Below the pieces are notes generated by a model that was not told the DNA's origin, searched no databases, and saw only the letters and a list, made by a program, of their open reading frames with translations. A program made the position numbers and the translations under genes. Of a DNA stretch of 64,000 nt, positions 58,901 through 64,000 are shown piece by piece. Position 1 is the stretch's first letter; every line of letters starts with the position of its first letter. The DNA comes from Paenibacillus woosongensis (lineage in GTDB: Bacteria > Bacillota > Bacilli > Paenibacillales > Paenibacillaceae). The DNA is taken from assembly GCF_009725165.1 (NCBI RefSeq), contig NZ_WNZW01000007.1, positions 124,001 to 188,000 of the forward strand, in the 5' to 3' direction.

Positions 58901-61900
58901 GCTGGACGGCCGGACGTGAGAAGTCGAGAGGCAGCTCAAGAACCGGAAGCTCGGAGCTGAATACCCCGCGCCAGTATTCCTCCTGCCGTTTGATGCGCTG
59001 TCGCTGCTCCTCGGATTGCTGCCAAACAGCGTAATCCTTGTATTGAATCCGCAGCTCCGGCAATTGTTCCCCATTGTACAGCCGCACGAATTCGCGCAGC
59101 AGCACATCCATGGAAAGGCCATCGGAAGCAATATGGTGAATATCCAGCGCGAGCAGGAACTTTTCTTTCTCCAGTTCGATCAGCAGGGCGCGCAGCAAAG
59201 GCGGCTGGGCCAAGTCAAAAGGCTGAATGAAGCCTTCAAGAATGGTCGCAACCTGATCTTCACTTGCTTGAAGCTTCTCGACCTTGAAAGCTACACGCGG
59301 ATAAATACGCTGAACCGGCTCCCCATCTACGATTTCAAAACCGGTGCGCAGCATATCGTGCCGGTTCACCAGAATAGTCAGCGCCTTTTCCACTTTGGCC
59401 TCGTTCAAAGCCCCTTCCAATTGCAAGGCGCTTGGGAGGTTGTAATTCAGCTCCAGGCTATCCAGCTGGTGCAGGACGTACAACCTTTTTTGCGCGGAGG
59501 AAACCGGGTAATATACTTTCTCTTCCACTTTCGGAATCGAGCTGTGCCGCATTTCTTCCAAGCTGGCAATAGCCCCGGCCATCGTCTCTACCGTCGTATA
59601 ACGGAAAACATCGCGCAGCGGAAGTTCAACGTTCATTTCCTTCTGAATTTTGCTGACAAGGTTCGTCGCCCGCAAGGAGTGGCCTCCGAGCTCGAAGAAA
59701 TTGTCCAGGACTCCAATGCCAGAGTAGCCCAGCACTTCCTCCCAGATCTTCACAAGCTGGGACTCCGTCCGGTTACGCGGCGCTACGTACTCGACACCTG
59801 TTCGCAGTCCTCCTTGCGGCTCCGGCAGCGCTTTGCGGTCAACTTTGCCGTTGGACGTCAGCGGCATGCGCTCCAGCTGCACGAAGTACGACGGGATCAT
59901 GTACCCCGGCATTCTCTGGGCCAGCGAGGTTCTCATTTCGCTGACCGTCAGCGTCCGATCCGCCACAAAGTAGGCGACAAGCGCCTTCTCGCCCCCGCCG
60001 TCCTGACGGGCGAGCACCACCGCTTCTTCCACGCCCCGGACGTTCAGTAGCTGCGTCTCGATTTCGTCCAGCTCGATCCGGTACCCGCGGATTTTGACCT
60101 GATGGTCGATCCGACCCAGGTATTCGATGTTGCCGTCTGGCAGCCAGGCCGCCAAATCGCCCGAGCGATACAGCTTCTCCCCCTCCACAAACGGGGAATC
60201 GACGAACTTCTCCGCCGTCAGATCCGGACGGTTCAGGTATCCTCTCGCCAGGCCTTCCCCGGCCACGTACATTTCGCCCACTACGCCGATCGGTACAGGG
60301 CGGCGTTTTTCATCAAGAATGTACACGCTCAGCGTCGGGATCGGCTTGCCGATATTGCTCTTTGCTGCCTCAATCTCGGCCCATGTAATATCCTTATACG
60401 TAACGTGAACCGTCGTCTCGGTAATCCCATACATATTGATCAGCTTCGTCTCCGGGTACTTCGTCTTGAAGCCCTTGAGCAGCAGGGGACTGAGCGCTTC
60501 GCCCCCAAAGATGATGTTGCGAATCCGCAGATCGTACGGATGGTCCGCCAAGATCTCACGCAGCAGCTGGTAGAAGTACGTTGGCGTCTGGTTCAAAATC
60601 GTGACCTGCTCGCGGCCCAGCAGCGTCAGAAAATCGGCCGGGTTCTTCGCCGTAAGCGGCGGTACGATGACCAGCTTGCCTCCATTGAGCAGCGCTCCGT
60701 ACATTTCCCAGACGGAGAAATCGAAGCAGAACGAGTGGAACAGCGTCCACGTGTCGGACGGTCCGAAGTCAAACAGGTTCTTGTCGTTGAACAAGAGGCG
60801 CACGACGTTCTTATGCTCGATCAGCGTGCCTTTCGGTCTACCGGTCGTTCCCGACGTGTAGATGACATAGGCCAGGTTGCCGGGCCCGGAAATCGGCTCC
60901 AGGTTCGAAGCCTCCAGCGTATCTTGGGAGTCCGCCCCTCTATCGCCCCACACGAAGTCGTCCAATTCGAGGCGCGTTCCTGCGAAGTCGGTCTTCTCGT
61001 GCAGATGCCTTTGAATCAGCAATAACGGCGCACCCGAATCCTCGATCATGAAGCGGATACGCTCCTCCGGGTACTCGGGATCGACAGGCACGTAGGCTCC
61101 GCCCGCTTTGAGAATCGCCAGAATGCCGACGACCATATCGAGCGAGCGCTCGGCCAGAATCGCTACTAGCTGGTCCGCTTCTACTCCCGCCTCCCGAAGC
61201 TTCCGCGCAAGGCGGTTGGATCGCTCGTTCAGCTCGCGGTAGGTCAATTGCCGCTCATTCATAACGGCGACCACGCTGTCTGGGTGAAGCGCCGCCTGCT
61301 CTTCGAACAGGCCGTGAATCGTCTGCTGCCGCGGATAGTCGGCCTCCGAATCATTGAAAGCACGCACCAGCTCGCAAACTTCCTCCTCCGTAAGCATTTC
61401 CAGCGAGGCAATATCCCCGTCCGGCGCTGCTGCGATGGTTTCGAGCAACTTGTCATAATGTCTGGCCAAGCGCTCCGCGGTCTCCTGTTTATACAAAGCC
61501 GTAGCGTATTCCAACCGGCATTCGAGCTGACCGTCCAACTCCGAAATGTCCAGGAGCAGCTCGAACTTGGATGTTCGGTTTTCCAGTGGATAAAACGATT
61601 GCTCCAGCCCCTCGATAACAATTTGCTCGTTCTCCGTATTTTGCAGGGAGAAGAATGTATCGAAGAGCGGATTCCGGCCGCTCGCACGCGGAATGTGAAG
61701 ACTTTCCACCAAGTCTTCGAACAAATAATTGGGGTGTTCGAAAGCCCCGAGCGTGATGTCCTTGATTTCTTGCAGGTACGAAAGGTACGGCTTGGAACGC
61801 TCCGGACGGCTGCGAATGGCCAGCGTGTTGACAAACATCCCCACGATCGGCTGCATTTCCTCCTGCGTTCTTGCAGCAATCGGCGTTCCGACGATCAGAT

Positions 61901-64000
61901 CTTCCTGACCCGAATATTTATGCATAAGGATGGAGTAAGCCGACAGCAGCACCATGTACAGGGTCGTTCCCGTCCGTGCCGCCAGCTCTTTCAGCTTCTC
62001 CGTCCGCTCTTTCCCGATATAAAACTTCACGGTCCGGCCGTCAAAGCTTTGTACCGCAGGCCGTGGGAAGTCCGTCGGCAGCTCCAAGATCGGCAGCTCG
62101 CCCGACAGCTGTTTCAGCCAGTACTCCTTCTGCGGATGGAGCATCTGCTCGTAGGCTTCGGAATGCTGCCAAACGGCATAATCCTTGTATTGAATACGCA
62201 GCGGAGCCAGCTCCTCGCCCCGATACAGGCGGCTAAACTCGTCGAAGAGCAGCGCTGTCGAAATGCCGTCCGAGACGATATGGTGCATATCGAACAGCAG
62301 AATGTGGCGATCCTCGGTGACTTCGATCAGGCCGATGCGGAGAAGCGGTGGCTTGGTCAGATCAAACGGGCGATAGTAAGCTTCCACCACTTGATCCCAT
62401 TCATGCTCGCTCGCCTGAAAATAATCGACAGCAAACTGCACCTCGTCATAGATGCGCTGGACAAGCTCACCTTGAACCTGCTCAATCCCGGTACGCAGCG
62501 TCTCATGGCGCTGAATCAGCGCCCGGAATGCGTGCTCGACGCGCGTGCGGTCCAGCTTGCCTTCGAGAAGAAGCGCCGCCGACATACTGTAACTGCGCTC
62601 GGCCCCGTCATGCTGGCTCAGGACGTACAGACGCTTTTGCTCAGATGAAACTGGATAGGACTCGGCCGCAGCCGCCTTTGTAATCTCATACGTCTCCTGC
62701 TGCTTTAAGCCGCTGATTCTTTGGGCCAACTGTTCGATCGTCGTGTAGCGAAAAACTTCCCGCAGCGGAACCTCGACTTGCAACTCCCTCCGAATCTTGG
62801 AAATCAGCGTAGAGGCCCGCAAGGAATGACCACCCAGGTCAAAGAAATCGTCCTGGACTCCAACTCGCGTAATACCGAGCACCTGCTGCCATATGAGAGC
62901 AAGTCTTGTTTCCAGCGTTGTGCGAGGAGCCACATACTCACTGCCCGCTTCTACCTCTCCGGTCGGTTCAGGCAGCGCTTTACGGTCAATTTTACCGTTC
63001 GGCGTGAGCGGAAGCTTATCAAGAGACACCAGCCGGGCCGGGACCATATGGGCCGGCAGCTCTTGCTTCAATTGTGACAGCAGATCACTCAGTTGCAACG
63101 AAGCATCTGACACCACGTAGCCGCACAAATATTTTTGCCCCTGCTCATCCGTATGGTCGGTCACCACAGCCTGCTTGACGCCCGGGTAACGCAGCAGGGC
63201 CGTTTCAATTTCGCCAGGTTCGATCCTGTAGCCCCGAATTTTCACCTGATAGTCGATTCGGCCGATGAAGTCGACGTTGCCGTCTTCCAGCCAGCGGGCC
63301 AAATCGCCTGTCCGATACAGACGTTCGCCCGGCACAAACGGGCTATCCGTAAACTTCTCGGCGGTTAGGTCCGGACGGTTCCAGTACCCGCGCGCCACCC
63401 CGGCACCGCCGATGACCAGCTCGCCCGGAACCCCTACAGGAACCGGCTTTAACGCGGCATCGACAATGTAAAACCGGGCGTTCAGCCAAGCTTTGCCGAT
63501 CGGCACATGACCCGACGGCGGCAGCTTGTCCAGCGGCTCATCGTAAAAGCTGCTGTCAATGGCCGCTTCGGTAACGCCATAACTGTTAATAATACGGAAT
63601 TGTCCGCCAAACCTTTCCTGCAGCAACCGGTAATCGCTGACACTGCATGCATCGGAGCTAGTTATCAGCAACTGCATGGAACTGACGTCCAATCCTTCTC
63701 CATAAATATGCTGCATAAACGGTATGATGAGCGCGGGCGTCGATTCGAATACCGTAATATTCTGGTCCCGAATCCAGCCGTATAAGCGATTCGGATCAAT
63801 CCGGTCATCCTTCGGCACAATCACCATCGTACCTCCGTTATACAGCGTCCGCGCAATGTCTCCGACGAACACGTCAAACGAGAAACTGGCCAGCTGTAGC
63901 AGTCGCACCGGGAACTGATCCAATCGGTACTCACGACGGTACGCCTCCGCCGTATTCACGAGACTACCGTGCTCAATCATGACGCCTTTCGGGCGTCCCG
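46929..64000 (-). CDS. pmxE: Polymyxin-type nonribosomal peptide synthetase (5' part beyond window end)
   Basis: 5,683 residues plus a few more codons are visible; the frame continues past 64000, where the reading begins inside the A3 core (TSGTTGRPKGV) of an adenylation domain. Visible order: A1(partial)-T1-C2-A2-T2-C3-A3-T3-E3-C4-A4-T4-C5-A5-T5-C6, then stop. There is no thioesterase. Specificity codes read from the sequence: A1 and A3 DVGEISSID, A4 and A5 DVGEISAID (diaminobutyrate, Dab), A2 DFWNIGMVH (Thr). Condensation motifs give L-donor C2, C3, C5, C6 and a D-donor C4 after the epimerase. The predicted product is L-Dab, L-Thr, D-Dab, L-Dab, L-Dab, which is residues 1-5 of a polymyxin with D-Dab3, so the gene is called a pmxE homologue. 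The final C domain implies a partner synthetase that starts with an A domain. A terminator follows at once. Confidence 0.88.
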   Translation of the reverse strand, partial: GRPKGVMIEHGSLVNTAEAYRREYRLDQFPVRLLQLASFSFDVFVGDIARTLYNGGTMVIVPKDDRIDPNRLYGWIRDQNITVFESTPALIIPFMQHIYGEGLDVSSMQLLITSSDACSVSDYRLLQERFGGQFRIINSYGVTEAAIDSSFYDEPLDKLPPSGHVPIGKAWLNARFYIVDAALKPVPVGVPGELVIGGAGVARGYWNRPDLTAEKFTDSPFVPGERLYRTGDLARWLEDGNVDFIGRIDYQVKIRGYRIEPGEIETALLRYPGVKQAVVTDHTDEQGQKYLCGYVVSDASLQLSDLLSQLKQELPAHMVPARLVSLDKLPLTPNGKIDRKALPEPTGEVEAGSEYVAPRTTLETRLALIWQQVLGITRVGVQDDFFDLGGHSLRASTLISKIRRELQVEVPLREVFRYTTIEQLAQRISGLKQQETYEITKAAAAESYPVSSEQKRLYVLSQHDGAERSYSMSAALLLEGKLDRTRVEHAFRALIQRHETLRTGIEQVQGELVQRIYDEVQFAVDYFQASEHEWDQVVEAYYRPFDLTKPPLLRIGLIEVTEDRHILLFDMHHIVSDGISTALLFDEFSRLYRGEELAPLRIQYKDYAVWQHSEAYEQMLHPQKEYWLKQLSGELPILELPTDFPRPAVQSFDGRTVKFYIGKERTEKLKELAARTGTTLYMVLLSAYSILMHKYSGQEDLIVGTPIAARTQEEMQPIVGMFVNTLAIRSRPERSKPYLSYLQEIKDITLGAFEHPNYLFEDLVESLHIPRASGRNPLFDTFFSLQNTENEQIVIEGLEQSFYPLENRTSKFELLLDISELDGQLECRLEYATALYKQETAERLARHYDKLLETIAAAPDGDIASLEMLTEEEVCELVRAFNDSEADYPRQQTIHGLFEEQAALHPDSVVAVMNERQLTYRELNERSNRLARKLREAGVEADQLVAILAERSLDMVVGILAILKAGGAYVPVDPEYPEERIRFMIEDSGAPLLLIQRHLHEKTDFAGTRLELDDFVWGDRGADSQDTLEASNLEPISGPGNLAYVIYTSGTTGRPKGTLIEHKNVVRLLFNDKNLFDFGPSDTWTLFHSFCFDFSVWEMYGALLNGGKLVIVPPLTAKNPADFLTLLGREQVTILNQTPTYFYQLLREILADHPYDLRIRNIIFGGEALSPLLLKGFKTKYPETKLINMYGITETTVHVTYKDITWAEIEAAKSNIGKPIPTLSVYILDEKRRPVPIGVVGEMYVAGEGLARGYLNRPDLTAEKFVDSPFVEGEKLYRSGDLAAWLPDGNIEYLGRIDHQVKIRGYRIELDEIETQLLNVRGVEEAVVLARQDGGGEKALVAYFVADRTLTVSEMRTSLAQRMPGYMIPSYFVQLERMPLTSNGKVDRKALPEPQGGLRTGVEYVAPRNRTESQLVKIWEEVLGYSGIGVLDNFFELGGHSLRATNLVSKIQKEMNVELPLRDVFRYTTVETMAGAIASLEEMRHSSIPKVEEKVYYPVSSAQKRLYVLHQLDSLELNYNLPSALQLEGALNEAKVEKALTILVNRHDMLRTGFEIVDGEPVQRIYPRVAFKVEKLQASEDQVATILEGFIQPFDLAQPPLLRALLIELEKEKFLLALDIHHIASDGLSMDVLLREFVRLYNGEQLPELRIQYKDYAVWQQSEEQRQRIKRQEEYWRGVFSSELPVLELPLDFSRPAVQQFDGQTLTFTLDAEKSEALKRLAGDSGATLYMLLLAAYSVLLQKYAGQEDIVVGTPIAARSHADLQPIIGMFVNTLALRLSPATERTFLDYLQEVKETTLGAYEHQDYPFEELVEALQVRRDLSRNPLFDTMFSLQKHESLDLTLEGLQWSLLDIEEKTAKFDLSLDIVEEGNELVCKIEYATSLFRQETMARLAGHYEQLLASILAQPGARIADLDILTDSEKHDLLVGFDVSSSALAKQPAAEGIGLEADESWRERTFHELFEEQAERTPGALAVVYEGSKLTYAELNAKANRLAYVLRAGGVKPEQVVGILADRSVELLIGVLAVWKAGGAYVPLDPDYPAERIEYMLADSGASVLLTQTRLLEQAEAWRQGGALALQTVLALDDAATYSIEAAGGAVGIQVMSEAGAEAEALAQAETAAVETSATVEAEKNVQAVDIASNPANVNKPSDLAYVIYTSGTTGRPKGVAVEHRSLVNTAAGYRREYRLDQFPVRLLQLASFSFDVFVGDIARTLYNGGTMIIVPKDDRIDPTRLYGWIRDYAVTVFESTPALIVPFMEHVHAEDLDLSSMQLLITSSDACSVADYRTLQERFGSQFRVINSYGVTEAAIDSSFYGEPLEKLPKTGSVPIGKAWLNAKFYIVDANLKPVPIGVPGELVIGGIGVARGYLNRPDLTAEKFVDSPFAAGERLYRTGDLARWMPDGNVDFIGRIDNQVKIHGYRIELGEIEAAMQNFACVRQALVIDRTDERGQKYLCGYVVADSSFSLEGLVTHLDAALPSHMVPSRIMRLDEMPLTPNGKIDRKALPVPEGSIHTEAAYTAPRTPAEQALASVWQSVLGVDQVGTMDNFFALGGDSIKALQVSSRLLQMGYKLVMKDLFHYPTISALSLRLQTAERTASQAEVTGEVILTPIQRWFFEQNPVDIHHSNQAYMQFSKQGFDEEALRQAVRELVVHHDALRTVYRQTGNGYMAWNRGAGENEVLFDLEVVDFKGVHDVKAAVEAKANDIQASIDLENGPLVKLGLFRCNDGDHLLIAIHHLVVDGVSWRILLEDFATAYEQALQGQPIRLPLKTDSFQTWAKQLADYANDPAMECEREYWQHIEQLTYEPLPKDFEQGRSKLKDSGLVTVRWTAEETQQLLKQAHRAYHTEMNDLLLAALSLAVQAWSGQERVLVNLEGHGREDVLHDVDITRTVGWFTSQFPIVLEPGHDQALGHQVKQVKESLRRIPNKGIGYGILRYLSVPRDGERFALEPEISFNYLGQFDQNYESSGSQPSPFSLGSDSSPNAVMDFALDINGMVSEEVLELTIRYGETQYKRETVERLGTLLQSSLREVISHCVSKEQPELTPSDVLLQDVTVEELERLTEHTAALGELENVYTLTPLQKGMLFHSLLDADSEAYFEQVTFDLYGSLNVEAFTQGLDTLVQRNEALRTNFITGLRDEPIQVVFRERKCEVYFEDIRSDSDEDLEKTIADFVSRDKANKFDLAQGSLMRVTVLRTGDESYHVIWSHHHILMDGWCMSFMIKEVFDTYFAFQEKRTLELPPVTSYSRYIEWLEAQDSAKASHYWSEYLAGYDQQTKLPQEKTGLRQGAFEAAELDVELSRELTGQIMRVVRQQQVTLNTFMQTVWGLVLQVYNNSEDVVFGSVVSGRPAEIPGIESMIGLFINTIPVRIQGKAEETVADILRKTQDQALASGAYETFPLFEIQSLSEQKRDLINHIMVFENYPMEEQIEQVVGGDKEALKIANILSPEQTNYDLDITVIPEEHILLRFTYNTLTFREEDIRLIYGHFAQALEQVAANPNILVNELNLLTAEEKEQILGEFNPVQPEAAPAAAFHRLFEEQAERMPEAEAVVYENDRLTYAELNERANRLAATLRASGIGRETIVGILAERSVDLLVAVLAVWKAGGAYVPLDPDYPVDRVRFMLEDSGAKVLLTQTALRARAEAWLGEEELALAAVLYLDDEASYSEERANVPMGSGMVSGKLTDVVDDGDESHPYVGMGSFHEARPEDLAYVIYTSGTTGKPKGVMIEHRSLVNTAAGYRREYRLDQFPVRLLQLASFSFDVFVGDIARTLYNGGTMVIVPKDDRIDPNRLYGWIERERVTIFESTPALIVPFLEYVQEQGLDMSRVELLITSSDSCSVGDYRTLQERFSSWLRIINAYGVTEAAIDSSFYDEPLTELPQTGHVPIGKAWLNAKFYIVDAHMNPVPVGVLGELVIGGVGVARGYLNRPELTEEKFVDSPFAAGERLYRTGDLARWMEDGNVDFIGRIDNQAKIRGYRIETGEIESQLLSVGGVKEAVVVVREDQEGQKALCAYYTAEEGLTAAELKRSIASELPGYMIPSYFVELERLPLTPNGKIDRKALPAPEGGAGGDREYVAPRTELEAKLAAIWQDVLVREKAVGVTENFFDLGGHSLRATTLVSKMHKELGAQFPLRDVFRYSTVEEMAAAMERLEIGSFTAIPAAEPSEYYPLSSAQKRLYILNELEGAELSYNIPGAMLLEGELDRQRFEEAFRGLVARHETLRTGFEMVKGEAVQRIYEEAAFQVEYVQISGEQAEETVRQFVRPFDLAKPPLLRVGLAELVPNRHILMFDTHHIVSDGVSIDVLIEEFVDLYSGEQLEPLRIQYKDYAVWQQSDEQKAQLAKQEAYWLDMFQGELPVLELPTDYPRPAVQSYEGRTLQLFMHSEKSEGLKRLAAENGTTLYMVLLAGYTILLHKYTGQEDVVVGTPIAGRNHSDVQPLIGMFVNTLAIRSYPAAGKTFPDYLKEIKETTLSAFEHQNYPFEKLVDKVNVARDLSRNPLFDTMFALQNTENLEIQLPGLHLSTYASEEFVSKFDLSLDVTETEEGLEYLFEYATALYKTETVEKLAAHYLQLLESILRNPSATIAELGILTPAEEEQILGAFNPAQPEAAPAAAFHRLFEEQAERTPKEVAVVYENDRLTYAELNERANRLAATLRASGIGRETIVGILAERSVDLLVAVLAVWKAGGAYVPLDPDYPADRVRFMLEDSGAKVLLTQMALRERAEAWLGEEELALAAVLYLDDEASYSDERANAPMGSGLVSGKLTDAVDDGDESHPNVGMDSFHEARPEDLAYVIYTSGTTGKPKGVMIEHRSLVNTAAGYQREYRLDQFPVRLLQLASFSFDVFVGDIARTLYNGGTMVIVPKDDRIDSSRLHYWIEQERVTTFESTPALIVPFLEYVHEQGLDMSGMELLITSSDSCSVADYRTLQERFGSLFRIINAYGVTEAAIDSSFYDEPLTKLPQTGHVPIGKAWLNAKFYIVDAHLNPVPVGVLGELVIGGAGVARGYLNRPELTEEKFVDSPFAAGERLYRTGDLARWMEDGNVDFIGRIDNQAKIRGYRIEMGEIESQLLRVEGVREAVVLVRSDANGQKALCAYYTTDGELTAADLKRAIASELPGYMIPSYFVELERLPLTPNGKIDRKALPAPEGGASAGREYVAPRTELEAKLVAIWQDVLGPVTIGVTDNFFDHGGHSLRATTLVSKVHKELSVNLPLRDVFRHSTIEAMAEAISQLERQEHLSIPVLDKRDYYPLSSVQKRLYIQQQMEGAELSYNMSGMTVLVGRLDRIQFETALKGLIDRHEILRTGFEMVDGEPVQRIYPDLKFAAGYTKATESETKSIVDGFVRVFDLERPPLLRVGLIEWEAERHLLMLDIHHLITDGMSMGIFVEELLRLYNGETLEPLRIHYKEFAAWQQSEPVKEQLKRQEAYWLDLLEGELPTLELPTDFVRPAIRSFEGDVLPFSIDKQMEGSLQRIADENGATLYMVLSAVFSILLSKYSGQEDFIVGTPVSGRTHADLEPLIGMFVNTLAIRHYPSGEKTFLAYLNEVKETMLGAYDNQDYPFEELVKKLQVPRDQSRNPVFDVMFALETKEDNVQSFGDIKIESYPETHTVSQFDLTLVISLLDEGMNGQFEYATKLFTRNLIDNFAQDLLVIITQICEQPSVLLKDISLNGQSDQEQDVIEAIDIIF
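46932..48255 (-). other. NRPS terminal condensation domain C6 without partner A/T
   Basis: About 440 residues from YYPLSSVQKRLYIQQQ to the C-terminus, with the active-site HHxxxDG present as IHHLITDGMS. It is catalytically intact and L-donor type, and is followed only by a short acidic tail (DQEQDVIEAIDIIF). It probably forms the Dab5-residue-6 bond using an acceptor loaded on the next protein. Confidence 0.85.
48310..51500 (-). other. NRPS module 5: C5 - A5 (Dab) - T5
   Basis: C5 has THHIVSDGVS (L-donor type). The A5 code is D-V-G-E-I-S-A-I-D (Dab). T5 reads FFDHGGHSLRA: His replaces the usual Leu before GGHS, while the phosphopantetheine Ser (codon 48414-48416) is kept, so carrier function is expected. 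Confidence 0.9.
48400..50200 (-). repeat. Near-identical NRPS block, copy 2 (A5-T5)
   Basis: Partner of 51646-53446. The 3,246-bp period equals 1,082 codons, one C-A-T module, pointing to module duplication or gene conversion. Confidence 0.85.
51555..54795 (-). other. NRPS module 4: C4 (D-donor) - A4 (Dab) - T4
   Basis: C4 has HHHILMDGW and the longer spacing of D-donor (DCL) condensation domains, matching the epimerase just before it. The A4 code is D-V-G-E-I-S-A-I-D (Dab). T4 carries LGGHSLRA, Ser codon 51657-51659. Most of A4-T4 is repeated almost exactly in module 5. Confidence 0.9.
51646..53446 (-). repeat. Near-identical NRPS block, copy 1 (A4-T4)
   Basis: Aligns with 48400-50200 at a constant offset of 3,246 bp with no indel at any of the points compared (48591/51837, 49681/52927, 50175/53421). 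It covers the end of C, the whole A domain and the start of T. Confidence 0.85.
54800..59525 (-). other. NRPS module 3: C3 - A3 (Dab) - T3 - E3
   Basis: C3 has IHHIASDGLS (L-donor type). The A3 code is D-V-G-E-I-S-S-I-D (Dab). T3 is the epimerase-linked type, LGGDSIKALQ, Ser codon 56334-56336. E3 has HHLVVDGVSWR, EGHGRED, VGWFTSQFP and NKGIGYGILRYL, all intact, so the incorporated Dab should become D. A3 carries an Ala/Glu-rich insertion before its A3 core (about 57550-57700). Confidence 0.92.
59570..62665 (-). other. NRPS module 2: C2 - A2 (Thr) - T2
   Basis: C2 has MHHIVSDGIS (L-donor type). A2: FCFDFSVWEM, TILNQTP, IIFGGE and INMYGITETTVH give D-F-W-N-I-G-M-V-H, the classical threonine code. 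T2 carries LGGHSLRA with Ser codon at 59676-59678. A2 is clearly different in sequence from the four Dab domains. Confidence 0.92.
62690..64000 (-). other. NRPS module 1 (partial): A1 (Dab) - T1
   Basis: The adenylation domain is visible from core A3 onward. FSFDVFVGD, VFESTP, LITSSD and INSYGVTEAAID supply positions 235-331, giving D-V-G-E-I-S-S-I-D, and GKIDRKAL supplies the conserved Lys. This is the Dab code known from polymyxin synthetases and is one position from the ornithine code. T1 carries LGGHSLRA with phosphopantetheine Ser at codon 62823-62825. Confidence 0.85.

Noticed and set aside
59016-62648. Long plus-strand frames (344 and 466 codons) opposite the NRPS
   Set aside because: High-G+C shadow frames opposite an intact NRPS; typical of codon bias, not genes.

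Overview
The window looks like chromosome of a Paenibacillus or close relative (Bacillota). Pointers are strong GGAGG-type ribosome sites with TTG/GTG starts, YesM/YesN-type two-component systems beside CUT1 sugar transporters, S-layer-homology (SLH) anchoring, a GluB/BglS-type lichenase, an AadK-type adenylyltransferase, perfect CcpA cre sites and a polymyxin-type peptide synthetase. No rRNA, tRNA, CRISPR array or intact mobile element was seen.

Layout. 1-4335: a carbohydrate-binding lipoprotein (cut by the window start) behind a sensor kinase/AraC response-regulator pair, with a cre box in front of both units. 4.4-11.8 kb: ordinary accessory genes (unknown protein, azoreductase, short-chain dehydrogenase, small lipoprotein, zinc metallopeptidase, TetR/MFS efflux pair), with a small repeat cluster at 5.5-5.9 kb. 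11.9-29.2 kb: a beta-glucan locus. It has three GH16 glucanases held in three different places (SLH-anchored, lipid-anchored, secreted), an orphan membrane-anchored binding protein, a complete CUT1 importer minus its ATPase, a second kinase/regulator pair and a chemoreceptor. 29.4-30.7 kb: a YjbR/MmcQ protein and an aminoglycoside 6-adenylyltransferase. 30.9-40.9 kb: a second sugar-uptake locus with a membrane-bound YesS-type AraC regulator, two paralogous binding proteins, two permeases and two Gfo/Idh/MocA dehydrogenases.

41.0-46.9 kb is an AT-rich stretch. It holds an unusual protein with a possible Cys-His-Asp site (C39/BtrH-like), an FtsX/MacB-type ABC transporter and about 1 kb of hairpin-containing non-coding DNA. 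46.9 kb to the window end is one giant NRPS gene, still open at its 5' end. Its modules read Dab - Thr - Dab(+epimerase) - Dab - Dab and it ends in an extra condensation domain with no thioesterase. That is the order of the first five residues of a polymyxin carrying D-Dab at position 3, so I read the gene as a pmxE homologue. Its modules 4 and 5 share a near-identical block repeated at exactly 3,246 bp (one 1,082-codon module) without indels.

Working together: the glucan locus senses, cuts and imports beta-1,3 and beta-1,3-1,4-glucan fragments, the second locus probably imports and oxidises another plant- or fungus-derived sugar, and the NRPS makes the N-terminal half of a cationic lipopeptide. 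Most operons end in clear intrinsic terminators, and two binding-protein genes are followed inside their operons by hairpins that may set expression above the downstream genes.
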